NCBI RefSeq assembly: GCF_041296385.1
Contig: NC_091014.1
Span: 8,531,578-8,595,577 of the forward strand
Source: Aphelocoma coerulescens
Taxonomy: Eukaryota > Chordata > Aves > Passeriformes > Corvidae
Length of the DNA stretch: 64,000 nt
Direction: 5' to 3'
The notes beneath the pieces were generated by a model that was not told the origin of the DNA, did no database searches, and saw only the letters and a list, made by a program, of their open reading frames with translations. Position 1 is the first letter of the stretch; the number at the start of each line of letters is the position of its first letter. Made by a program: the position numbers and the translations under genes. This document shows positions 50,633 through 62,535 of this stretch, piece by piece.

Positions 50633-52184
50633 AAAGTTATATAAAGTCAATTCATTTGAGATTATTGTTCACCAAGAATGCATTAAATTCCAGTTGTAAC
50701 AAAGTTTATTCACTTTGTTTCTGGACTGTTTTTGGTCTTTTTATGCACACTACGTACCATATTAGCTCCTTATTCTTTATTTGGTTTTGGGTTACAATCC
50801 CTACACAAAAGATCAGTACAGTCACATTGGATGAGACCAGAAATCCTGTCTGGAGCAATGGCTGAGAGAATATCCCTTCTAGAAGAGCATGATAACCTGA
50901 AAAGAGCTTTATCACCTGTTAGTCCCACAGCCAAATAGTTGTAGCTGAGGCACTTTAGGAGTTGGGTTTTATTTCCAAATAAATTTCAGGCCTTGCTGGA
51001 GGTCAAGGTTTAACTTTGAGCTGGATCTCCACTAAAAGGCAATTTTCTCTGACTGAGATGTATATAGATATGTGTTCCTTTTCCATGAGTGTCAGAAAGT
51101 CACTGGATGCACAGGTTACACCATGGGCTCCCTGTGTGCCAGAAGGGAGCCCGTGACAGGGAAAACAGCAATGCCTCATTTGTGCTAACCTGATGGGTTG
51201 GGTATCTGAATTTGATCAGGTCAGCAGGCTGGAGGATCAGACAGACCTAAACTTTGTGCAATATTTTATCTCCAGCACAGTGCTTTAAAGCTCAGGAAGT
51301 CATTAAACTCCAAGATGACACAGGGAATGCCTAGTGGGATTAACCTTCAAAAACTAATTACCAAGGAGATCAACAGAAGGCAGCCTGCATCACCACTGTT
51401 GTGACAGCCTACCAGAGGAGTGAGCGGCATCAGAAAATGTTGAATAAAAAATCTGCTTCACTGCAGATCCTTTTCCTATGTAGGCAGAGTTTTCTGAATG
51501 ACTACCAATGGCAGATCAATGGAAATCAGGTTTCTAATTACAGACAGGGGTCTGAGTACAATTGCTATGATGATTATTTTTATTTTATCCTTTTTCCTTT
51601 ATTTTATAGGAAAGGTTTTGAATGAAGTATTACACTAGCAACTAGGAAGGATCAGCTCCCATGTTAAAGAAAAGGGGTGGGCCTGCCTGACCTCATTGAG
51701 ACACCCACTGAGAAAATCACCCTAGAGTTTCAGTGATGATTAATGAAGAGATAAAGACACGATGAGTATCTGATTTGTCTGAATCATGTAAGGCCAATAG
51801 CACCTTCAAAATGCATGCCTTTTTTTTTCCCCTACTCTATCTCTCTTGAATATTAAAAGAGCTTATGATGGCTGCCTGGAATATACAGTATGGGTTTTAA
51901 ATGTAGTGAGATGAATTCCAACTGCATACCAGACAAAGAGCACAAATAAATGCTGAGCTCATGCAAGGGGCAGTCCTCCAGCAGCTGCCAACCCCAAACC
52001 AATACAGACTAATATTACCTGGAAATCTGTTAATTGCTGCTCAGATTTCATGTCCCTTGGATGAACCTGATCTCAGGTGGCATGACAAAAAGCCAGGCAG
52101 CAGATTATGTTACACACACATATATAGACATGTAGGTTGTATGTGTGTACACCTAGGTATGACAGGACAGTATTAAAGATATCA

Positions 52185-52256
52185 TATTACACATTATTTT
52201 ATATATAATAATATATTTTTGCATTTATTGTATATATGTGTATGTATAAAGAGAGA
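52185..52256. repeat. AT-rich low-complexity tract
   Basis: Irregular TATATAATAATATAT and TATATATGTGTATGTA text. It is not a perfect repeat. Confidence 0.75.
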
Positions 52257-54125
52257 GATGTCACATCACCATTAACTTACTCTGGTTTCTGGACACCAAA
52301 CTTTTAGACTTTTGCAAGTAAAAAATCCTGAAGAAACAAAGAAGACTGGTTTTCCCAATTTTCTGCAAATGCTATTAGGCTAACAATCTCTCTTGAATAT
52401 CAAGCATACTAAAGTTTGAACAAAACATTGGAAAGCAGAAATCCCAAAGTTCATACAGGCAAAAGTAAAGAATTCCAGTAAGCTCAGAACTCTGCACAGT
52501 CTTGCAAGCTAGACATGTTTGCAAGAGCTACCATCTAGTTGATGCTGTGATCAGAATTCTGGGAACACATTTTAGTTATATAAATATTTTTAAATCAATC
52601 TGATGATAGCACTAGTTCAGACCATGCCCTGATTTTAAGAAATCCTCAGGGAGGAATCAAAACAAATTAGTGCATTTAATTACCTTTCTGAAGTCCCCAA
52701 ATAAAATAAAGGTCTATTGAATTTTGTCCCTCAGTTTAAGTCTAAATTCACAAATGCTATTACATTTTAATTAAAGTGAACTCATTTTTCCATTTGGTGG
52801 TTATTCTATCTTGATTTTTTTTTTAAATTATTCTTACAATTTAATAAAGATGCTAATTGGGGATTAGTTTGTAATAACAGCTGACAGGCCCCAAGGATCC
52901 ATTCTGCTCTCTAATAGTCTATGGATGCAGAACAATCCATAAGGCAGCATGGGGGAACCTGTCTGTTACCAGGAGTGATCTTCTTCATTCACAACCAGAG
53001 ACTGCATACTGCAGGGATCTTGCTCTGGTGAGAGATTCTTCTGCCTTAGAACCTGCATACTACTGCCTTTCAGATGTTGCTTGTTTGCTTGGGCCCAGGC
53101 AGAGTAAGGAGAATTTAGCTTTTACACGATATATTTACATGAACCACAGTGATAGCTTGTGTTCTGAGCTGTCTGGAGATGAATCAGCTTTGGAACAGGA
53201 GCACAGTATTTGATTGAACACAGAGCCTTCAAAACGTTAGTAAGGCCATTGCACAATATCTGGATAGGAGCAAAGGGATTTGTCTCTTTGAGGTTATTTA
53301 GCTTGATATTTCTAACATTGGAAAGATGATGTTCAGTGGTGTTGGTTTATTCATTTGCAAAAAAACCCCTTAGATAATTCAATATTGGGTAAAGACTGTG
53401 AAAGGGAGTCTTATATCCTCTCACAATGTGAAGTTACCAAAACTTAAGCTACTGAAGATCAAGCAAGTTGGAATGGAGATTTTCAAGTAACTCTTCTAAC
53501 CCTAAAAGAAAAAAGGTCTTTATGTGTCGTAGTAATTCATAATTTTGTTTGCTATAGTATTAAAGAGACAGGTTAGGTTATTCTCCAGGTCTGCATAAAA
53601 ATAGGGGTTCAATGTTTACTTTCATAGTCCAGCTGGAGAAAAAAGCATAATCTCAGAAAATCTTTGACTTAAATTACATGATCTTCTTACCAAACCCTTC
53701 CCTGAAGAGATGAAGCAATATAATATCTCCAGGGAATCTTACAGAATATATGAATTTTGGTTAAATTTATAAAAAGCAAACCACCATTAAACAGAATGAT
53801 ATTTATAGTTTGAGCTCACTGACAGACCAGTGCATTGCAAGCTTACCTATGAATTGAGAATAAAAACTCTCTTCTTGCCAGCTGCCTGCCTGTGGGGGGT
53901 TATCTTGAGTCTTGTGAAAATATTGTATCCTCAGTGCAACAAAGGTCTTTGAAGTTTAACTGAGCACAGATGTTTTCCTTAGGCTTTAATTGAAAGCAGT
54001 GACAACTGAACTCTTTCTACAGTGTGACCCATGTTTTAAAAGAGATTTCTTCAAATAGGGTAGGACTGAACCCTAAACTTGTTTTCTCTTCCAAAACTCT
54101 ACCCTTAAATGTTTAAAAAGAAGGA

Positions 54126-54151
54126 ATTAATATAAGACATTAATATAAGAC
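54126..54151. repeat. Tandem 13-bp duplication
   Basis: ATTAATATAAGAC occurs twice in direct succession (54126-54138, 54139-54151). Just downstream, CATATATCA is also repeated, giving a small slippage-prone patch. Confidence 0.9.
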
Positions 54152-54844
54152 ATAAGCATATATCAGATCATATATCAAGAGGAAGAAATCAAGAAATAAA
54201 TAAATATTTCATTCTTTAATGTTTTTCTTACTCTGAGCATTTGAAAAAGATATCTTTCAGCAAGAATGAAACTGAATTAATTTGGATTTTATGAAGTTTT
54301 TAATGTGGAATTTGTTATGCTGACTTTTAAGCAAGATGCAGTGTCCATGGTATAATGTATGAGTTAATGGAACTCTTAACCCTGGAAAATCTGAAGACAA
54401 ATATATTTGTCAAGATTTCTCTTCTTTTTTTTTTTTTTTTTAATAATTAAAGTGATTTGTCAAAATCTTGGTTGATAACCATGAAAAAGGTAATGAACTA
54501 AATTTAAATACTTGTATGTACAAGTCAGGGAGACCTTTATTCTCAAATTGTCCCATTGATTTCTGCTTCACTGAGACAATATTTGAAACACAGTACAGAG
54601 ACTTTCTGATACAATTTAAGGAAAGTAAATATGCTGAGGAAATGTTGAAACTGATTCTGTAAGAAAGGAGTCAATGTCATAATCTGGGCTTAGCTGTGTA
54701 CTGTAGAAGTAGTTTTTGGAAAGTAAGCAATAGCTTTGTGAAAACAATGTGTGTTTTCATGTAGACTAAATAAGCTCCTCACATGGTTTGAGAACTCACA
54801 TGAGAGGCACTAGAGTCAGATACTGGTAGGAAGCCCTGCTGGAA

Positions 54845-55012
54845 AGGACCTTCCAGGTGTCCCAGCACAGCACAGCATCTGCCTTCTGGTGGTACCAGCT
54901 ACACCCACACCACTGATTCCACGCTCTTGTCTAAGCTGGGGTTACAAATCCCTAAAGATGGAGATAACTCAGCTTCTCAGGCAATCTCTTCTGATGTTTA
55001 ACTGACTGTTCC
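54845..55012 (-). mobile_element. Possible old CR1 fragment
   Basis: 'GCTGGAAAGGACCTTCCAGG' near the left and 'GATGGAGATAACTCAGCTTC' with 'CAGGCAATCTCTTCTGATGT' on the right echo the antisense CR1 3' order, but the middle is unrelated and there is no tail. It is either an ancient, diverged CR1 or chance. Confidence 0.35.
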
Positions 55013-56722
55013 TATCCCAGCTAAGCCAAGCTTGCCGAGACCAGATAAACAAGACCATGTAACGTAGAAGTGCATGAGTGCCTGTAAGCTTCTGCCATGC
55101 TCACAGTTCCACGTGCAGCAAAGATGTTCCCCCTGTCTGTTGTTGGTCCTCTCTGAGACTCAGTGCCTGCTGTGGCACTGGTGGGGAAGGTTGGTGAGTC
55201 ATTCCCACCCATAATCCAGCAGAGCTGTGAGTCTATTTCTGCACACAGTCAACAGATGGGAGAATTCACAAAAGCTAAATTTGGCAGACATTACTGGAAG
55301 TCTCAGTACAGCCCTCAGTCAATTAGGTAACTGAGCCTTATGAACAGAAGTGACTAAGGGCCATTAGCTTATGAGAACCAAAGAAAGTCAACTTCCTAAC
55401 CCCAGAGGCACAACAGCTCTATATAAGTTTCAAAATTGGTTTGTCTGAAGTAGGTAATCAAGAAAAGCAAGAAGTGATTTACTGAGGGGTTTAAAATAGA
55501 ACAGGTTGGCCAACAACAATAGCTTAGCTCTCCAGAGCACCTTGTGCCCACACTGTACCTAAAACAAGCTTTGCATAATAGAGGAGAGTTCACTTCCACA
55601 TGATTACAGTTATAGGGTCCCTGGAGGGAAAAAGAACAAGCAAAGAGAGAAGGCTTTTCATCATCATTTATAAAGACTTTAGAGGTCTGTTTAAGATGGT
55701 GAAATGCTGCTTACCTTCATTTTAAAACACTTTGAGGTACAGACCTTTGCAGAATACACTATTTAACTGTTTGGGATCATTGCTGGTTAAGGTTTTTCCA
55801 TTTAGCAACCTTCCTCCTTTCAAAACCCTTCATATTTTCCCATTACCATACTAACTGCATTTGTTTTTTTAATTTTAACTTTGCCTAATTAAAGTAGCAA
55901 AAAGCCATGAATGCAAACATATTTAAAATAAAAAATAATTTTACAAGTAAATCTGAAAAGTACAATGCTGTTTCCTCTATTTAAATGGTAAATTGAAAAT
56001 TAATACTTATGTAGACTAAATCAACTCATCTAATCATGGAATAAAAGGTAGTTAATTGGACCTGGCAAGTGAGACTTAAGAGCTAAATACAGCAACCCTT
56101 GATCCTGCAGAGTAAATCTTGACTTGTGTGATTACTTGCTCTGCTTTAGTCAGGGAAAGGACTTGTGGCATCTCACCAAGAAATTACTGCTTGATCCTGG
56201 AATTTGGACTGAATCTATGCATCTCTGCAGCTCTATGATAGATGTAGAAATGCATATGTGAGTATCTCTTGAATCAGGCAGAATCCAAAATTAAAGTCAT
56301 ATATTCTATTCAATGTCCAAATGAAAATCTCTGATTATTTGAACATGATATTACTTGCCTCTGGCATGAACAATGACATATTGAATTTCAACATGGAAAT
56401 TCAATTATTTTGCATTTTCTGTTGTTTTCTCATTCTATTTTTGCTTCAGATATATCAGCTGTACCAAAGAGGGTTGCTGGATGCACTCTCTGGATTGAGT
56501 GCTGTATTTTTGAGACCATTGTCACTTATAAGGAGTTTGGAAACACGTATTCCATTCCAGTTTGAGTCACTGACCTTACAGAGATCTCTGTGTGATTGTA
56601 CTGTGTAAATCCATTTGAATTTCACACAGGTAAAGTCAGCTGATCTAGGGTTAAGGAATATGAAGGAATCCTGCAAGTTTTCAACCTGCTTCTCCTGCTG
56701 TCTTGAAGAATCCATACTGCAC
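55013..56722. other. Unique AT-rich DNA, nothing recognised
   Basis: No repeat family or exon-like reading frame was seen. T- and A-rich patches occur near 55860-55960. Confidence 0.5.
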
Positions 56723-57347
56723 TGTTGTCTTAGGGTGACTTTATGATGTGTATCCCCTATCACTGCTCTATGCCCAGAAATTAATTTTGTGCCTTTCTGT
56801 GCCTTTAAACTGAGCCTGAGAGGGGGAAGTGGAAAAAAAACCGAGCAAACTTCTCAAAGCAGTTGTTCAAGGTCACAGACACACACTCCTCTGCTTCTGC
56901 AGCAGCAAGAGAGGAGGAAGCACCCTGCTTCCTTTTCAGCCAGGTTTCGGCTCCTTTTCTCCAGAGGGACACAGAGAGTTGAACTTTGTTTTCCTGGGAC
57001 TTCGGTTCTTCCCTTCTTCTCTTCTGAGCTGTTTCAAAATCAGAACACATTGGGAGAATTTTCCACCAAGGCTCCAGAGGTGGGCCCACACCAACCCAGC
57101 TCTGAGGAGGAGGAGGAGAGAGACCATATCTGCAGAAGGACTCTGAAATCTTCCCAGGTTTCTCTCCACAGCAAGAGGTTTTATTATTTAGTATTATTAT
57201 CCTTTCCCTGTGTGTTTGTTAAATAAATAGTTTTTATCTCTCACTTTCCTCCAAGGAAAATTCTTCCTGAACCTGGTGGGGGAGGGATGGTTGTAACCTG
57301 CCTTCTATCAGAGGATATTTTCCTCCAAATTTGTCCAAACCAGTACA
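56723..57347 (+). mobile_element. Well-preserved solo LTR of an avian endogenous retrovirus
   Basis: The block begins TGTTGTC and ends with 'CCAAACCAGTACA'. It holds a TTTAAA TATA-like box (56804-56809), a purine-rich middle with GAGGAGGAGGAGAGAGACC near 57103, and an AATAAA polyadenylation signal at 57222-57227. About 120 bp of U5-like sequence follows. The length (about 625 bp) and layout fit a complete LTR. I recognise it as an abundant songbird-type LTR family, probably ERVL-like, from memory. No internal viral region is adjacent and target duplications were not clear. Reading frames up to 145 codons in it (56789-57226) have no visible domain. Confidence 0.82.
57222..57227 (+). terminator. 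LTR polyadenylation signal
   Basis: AATAAA follows a T-rich stretch and precedes 'TAGTTTTTATCTCTCAC', at the expected place toward the 3' end of the LTR. Confidence 0.7.
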
Positions 57348-60300
57348 ACTGTCCAGGGGTAAATGCTGATAAGGTTATATAGGCTCCAAAGTTCATTTGG
57401 CCCCAAGAATTTTTCCATTTTGACATCCACCCTAAACTAATCCTGTAGGAGCCCTCAATAGACAGTGAAGAGGAAAAGCACATATACATTATTTTCATTT
57501 ACCTCTCTTTATCTCTCAGCTTAGGGCAACATGAAGCATTTCTCTCCTGAGGCCGTGTAGAGCCCTTAGGCTGAACCTCAACATTATCTTCCAGTGAATT
57601 TCCAATGGTTTGATGGTTAAAATCAGGTACTGTTTTTAGCTTAGGTAGGAACACTATTCAGCACCCTTATAAAGATGCAACAGAATATTCAGACTGTACA
57701 AAATTTTTGGATTAATATTTAAAATGACACCTTATGATCTCTCCTGGTGGAGAACAGGGAACTGGAGAAAACACACTGCAAATAGGGAAAAGGTTGAAGA
57801 GGTCAATCTCCTTCTCTATGTAAATCATACAGTCCACATCCAGTGCATGAATTTTTCCTCCCAATTCCCTGAAATGCAACAATCAATTATCCTGTAAGAG
57901 AACTGTGATTTAAAATAAGCCTCCTATCAAATTTTTTTTCTTTTTTCCAGGAAGGGCAATTTTGCTGAAGGTTTATTTACTGGTATTCACACACTTGAGT
58001 TCAAATGTCTGTCTTGACAACAGAAGGAAAGATACAAGTTTCCTGACACTTTAATTCTCTTCCAGTGCCTCTGTGGACTTCAAGGGGTCTATGTTCATAG
58101 AAATATGTAGAAAATGTATAGGAAAATGTCACCTTCTGAGTATTTCACTTGAACTATGATTGTCTGTTAGAAAATGGGGCTTGTGTATTCACAGATGTTC
58201 ACATCAGTACATTTTGCTGACCTCTAAAAGTTAGTGTTAGACATAAAAACAGCATTCGCCCCATTTTCTTGAATTTCTCTGTAAGAAAAAGGAAGACTCT
58301 ATGATCTGTGTGCCTCTTCTATAAATTTAATTTATTTTTGTGTGTATTCATAGTAGATATATAAAATAGTTTTACACTTATCTTTTTTTCTAAACTTTTG
58401 CTATTTTCATTTTTTCCTATTAAAGGCTTTTAAATTTTTTTTTTTCTATTTTGATGAAGATGATGGGGATAACGGGGCTTTGAAAGGGAAGTGTTTTTTC
58501 CCACTAAAATTTCTTACTGAAAATTTTAGGTTCCAGACAGAGGCTTGACCAAATAACCCCCAGATGTTCCTGCCATCTTGACTTTTTATGTGACTCCATG
58601 ATTTAAGATCTTAAAAAATAGAACACCAAGTTTGACCAAATTGATTTTCTTAAACCAGTATAAGGAAGATTTACCTGAGCTCAAAGAAAATTAGATCTCA
58701 CTCACGTTGGGTTCATAGAAGCACCTCTGCTTCTGAAGAAGAAAGGTAAGGGAAAAAAACAGTGTGCAACCAGCAGCTCTAGTTTAATTCTTTGCTTCCC
58801 TTTTCACTTCTTCTATGACCTTAAATACCTTTCTCTGTGTTTCAGATTTCTGTAATTAAAATACTAAAAATTGTCACTTTGCCCAGTGTTGATTTGAAGG
58901 GGAAAACCATAAAAGCTTCTTAGAAACCACAATTATGCAGACCATGTATTTTTGCCACACATAAAAGCCAAGATACATTAGTATATCTCTCTATATAAAC
59001 ACATACCTTTACTTCCAGTGCTGTAAAATATTGCATGTGGTTGAAAGTTGGAAAGGGACTGCTTCCCAACAGGGCACAAAAAGGCAACAATAGAACTTAC
59101 AAAGAAAATGTTCCATACTGGAGAATATAACATTATTTTCTGCAAATTATGCTGGTGAGAACCTGAGAGACAACAGGTTTGTGGCAGCAGGAGATGCCTC
59201 CAACTGGCTCCACTTCGTGCCTAAATTGCAGTGAGGTTCTAACCTGGCATGCTGAAATGAACAGCTCTCAAAGAGTACAATATATTTTTGACACGGCTCT
59301 GCCTCCCTACATTTTAAAGCTCAATCTGAAAGTCAGAGGCAGACAGATTCTACACACCAAAAAAGGCCTGACTCAGACTGGGAAGAAATAACTTTGCTCT
59401 AAGAAATCAGATCAGCTAAAAAAATTGCATTTCCATGGTTTCTTAGCACATCTGGTTTGAAGGCACAAGTTACCTAAAAGATTTATTGCTGTGATAAATA
59501 CAGATCTTTACTACCCAGCCAGTAATTTGAAACTTGCAGACTCAACTGGAAGAGAACGTGAAAGGCCATAAAATAGCAAACCAGATATGGTTCCACATGT
59601 ATTCCGAATCATAGATGCAAAACAGCCTTTAAAAAGTTATGTCAGTCTATTTCCACCTGAGCTCTTGCTACCTGCATGAGGATCTCACCACACAGGCATA
59701 AAAGTTTCTGTTTCAAATTAATTTTTCATTTTAAAAAGTGCTGAGATCACAACTCTCATTTCTGTTGGTAGAAGGTGTTGGTGTTATGTCTCTTTGAAAA
59801 TTAGGACACTTATTTTAGGCAAATAAATATATTGGCCCAGGCTTCTCTGTACCACTCTGTAGATGCAAAGCAGCCACATACCTGTCTTAGGTGGTCAATT
59901 AGGATGAGAAACTGGCTTGAAGCAAAGGCAGAACTTGTGAAATTAACCTGCTATAATTTTTTTTTTCTTCTGATGTGCTATAAAATGCTTGATAGGTGTG
60001 CTAGATTTATCACCGAAATGTCTAGAGTTGGGGAAATGATCCAAAAATCTTAAAGCTCTGGACTGAGATAAGTAGCCTGTCATAACAGATTTAGCAAGTG
60101 ACCATGCAAACCATAGGAAAAATACTCAGTGGCATAGAAAGACTGTCCTATTTACAGAAATGCTGTGTTACTTGCTTTTGGTGGAAATCAGAAGATTCAA
60201 TGCCTTTGGGGTCTATTAAGCAAAGCCTTTAAGTACAGCTGCATTGCCAGCTCTCACTGCTTTACTAATACTGTAAGGATATTTGTTGTTTTCTAGAAGC

Positions 60301-60446
60301 ACATGGGTTAGTTTGTGTACTGGGAAATTTTTCTTTTGCAGGAAAAATGCAAACTTCTCACCAGCACTATTGCAGAAGGAAACTTGAAACAGTGACCTAA
60401 GTCAAATATAATCAATCCAAAAGATGTGTGCATACATTTGTACACA
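57348..60446. other. Unique AT-rich DNA, nothing recognised
   Basis: No repeat family or exon was found. T-runs occur near 57930 and 58435. The 130 bp right of the LTR is unremarkable. Confidence 0.5.
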
Positions 60447-60461
60447 TGCATGTGTGTATAA

Positions 60462-60495
<34 letters not shown>

Positions 60496-60518
60496 GTATA
60501 TATATTTACACACATGCA
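60447..60518. repeat. AT-rich palindrome with TA dinucleotide core
   Basis: Outer arms TGCATGTGTGTA (60447-60458) and TACACACATGCA (60507-60518) are perfect 12-bp inverted repeats. Between them is an alternating TA tract with two TATG interruptions, itself nearly self-complementary. The whole 72 bp can extrude as a cruciform or hairpin. Confidence 0.9.
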
Positions 60519-62473
60519 TATGCTAATGATATCAGGAGAGTCATGATTCAGGATACGACCACGATTAAGATGTTTGTTTAAACAGGATTGTTTCACTGAA
60601 TCCAGACTGAAGAGCCACAGTTGGCAGATACACCTACTAACTTAGACACGAACTTTCCCTAATTAGGCAGCAAAACCAGGGTGGCTTTTTTAAATTGTAT
60701 TTCTTTCTTTTTTTTTTTTTTTTCAGGGGTAGGAAGAGGTTTGTAGGGGGATGCTATAACTTTTCTGCCTTCTAATGAGCACAAAGAGGTTTTTAAGGAG
60801 GTAGATGTGGGGGTGTTCTTATGGAGAACATGTTTCCTGTCATTTCTCCTGAAAGCAAGACCAAGGCTCAGTAGCAAAGTTTTCATCTCATTTGGCCACA
60901 ATATAGATATCCACAGTAGGATCTCTGTTTCAGTAGAAATAGACATGAATGAATGAAGTGGCATTTTGTGCTTAAGAAGATGTAATTCTTTTTGGCCTGA
61001 AATGCATTAAATCTGGCTACAGAAGCTACAATTACCGCTCCTGCTATTACACAGTTATAATTATTGAGGGACTTTGCCATATGTCTTTGTAGCAGCAGAA
61101 ATATGAAAACCTTGGCATAAAAAATACAACATATAAGATCATTTAAAGCATTTAAAGGCTTCTCCTCATAGGTATTTCTGGTATTTTGCTGTAGACCAAA
61201 AGCAGAGTTCAGTGCCATTTCAGCTTTTATTATGTTGTGTTTCATTCCCGTGGAAACTTTTAAACACAATTATCATTGTGGGATCATCAAGCCCATTGTT
61301 TAAATAATGCTTTTATAATAGGAAGCTATCACGTAATGATGAAGCAGATTCTTGTTATAAGGCAAACTGTCTAAGGAAAGCAGAAATCAAAAGGCAGGCT
61401 GCTACTTGCATAAAACACTTGGATAATGTGTGTTTTGCAACATGATATAATGTAGGTTTATGATGACAATTCAGCTGCTTCTTCGAGAGACTATGCAGAC
61501 AGGAATAAAAAAAGGATCACTTAAAAATGCTTTGTTCTCATTAAGAGGTTTTGTTCTTAAAGAAGGTGAAGATCATTCCAGTGTTCTTATACTGGATTTA
61601 CAATATAATAGATACCAAATAGCTAGAACAAGGCTGTACATAGAGTTCCTAAATTGGCACAGAAATCCAGGGTGTTTCAAGACAGGCTCTTGCATAACAA
61701 AAGAATCCCTACATTTCCTAGGTAAAACTGGGATCGATATCCCAGGCAGGAGTCCCTCTTTGAAGAACAGCATTTGAGAATCAGAGTGTTTTACAGATAT
61801 TCTTCCTTTCTCTGATGTCCACAAATGTCTCTGGTCCACCAGGCCATGGGATGGCTTCATCAGTGACAGCTGAATTATCTGCAGGTCATGGATTCCTTCC
61901 AATTCTTCTCATCTTTCTCCACAAGGTCAGTGTCAGAGACACTCTGAACTGATGGTTAGAGCTTTGTATGTTCTCTTTTTCTTTGTCAAGGACTTGCTTT
62001 GCATGTTCAGAATGGTTTTGGAGATTTTTTTCAGGCTTAAAGTCAATGAAAGTGAAGGAAGAAACATGATTTTAAGAGAAAAACTAAATCTAAGATAAAG
62101 TAGAGCTGCAAACCAACAATGCTTCTGACTGTAATTCAAGACAAGTTTGAACTTGAGGAAGGAATGAATTTCCAGCAGTGCTAGTTTTTCTTAACAAGAA
62201 ATTAATTCTGCTGTGTCTTCTAATGAGTTGTCATGGAATCATTTATGTTTATAAACTATATGGTCTGGAGAAAATTTTTTTAAATTGTAAGACACTTAGT
62301 GAAAATATATTTCTAATTTTGATTATATTCCATATTCTTGTAAAATGTTGCACTGTGTGATAGAGATTTTTTATTGCATTATATATGTGTTACATTTTAT
62401 TAATTTTTTAATAGCTTTGCTATTCAAGACATTAGAGACTAGTTTTGGGTTTCTAAATGATGATTTTAGAAGG
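60519..62473. other. Unique AT-rich DNA, possible conserved non-coding block
   Basis: A poly-T run of 15 lies at about 60709-60723. The segment at about 60960-61390 has a non-random look (no repeat signature, dense potential binding cores) and is listed as a finding. No exon was recognised. Confidence 0.45.
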
Positions 62474-62535
62474 TAATATAATATAATATAATATAATATA
62501 ATATAATATAATATAATATAATATAATATAATATT
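62474..62535. repeat. (AATAT)n pentanucleotide microsatellite
   Basis: About 12 perfect units of AATAT, uninterrupted over roughly 62 bp. Confidence 0.97.

Larger units (their letters stand above)
50633..54844. other. Unique AT-rich DNA, low-complexity patch at 52.1-52.3 kb
   Basis: Holds the AT/GT-rich tract and the 13-bp duplication listed separately. The segment at about 52840-52900 has several TAAT cores and a CAGCTG and could be regulatory. No exon was recognised. Confidence 0.5.

Noticed and set aside
56789..57226. 145-codon frame as a gene
   Set aside because: It lies entirely inside the LTR with its TATA-like and AATAAA signals, and has no recognisable domain.
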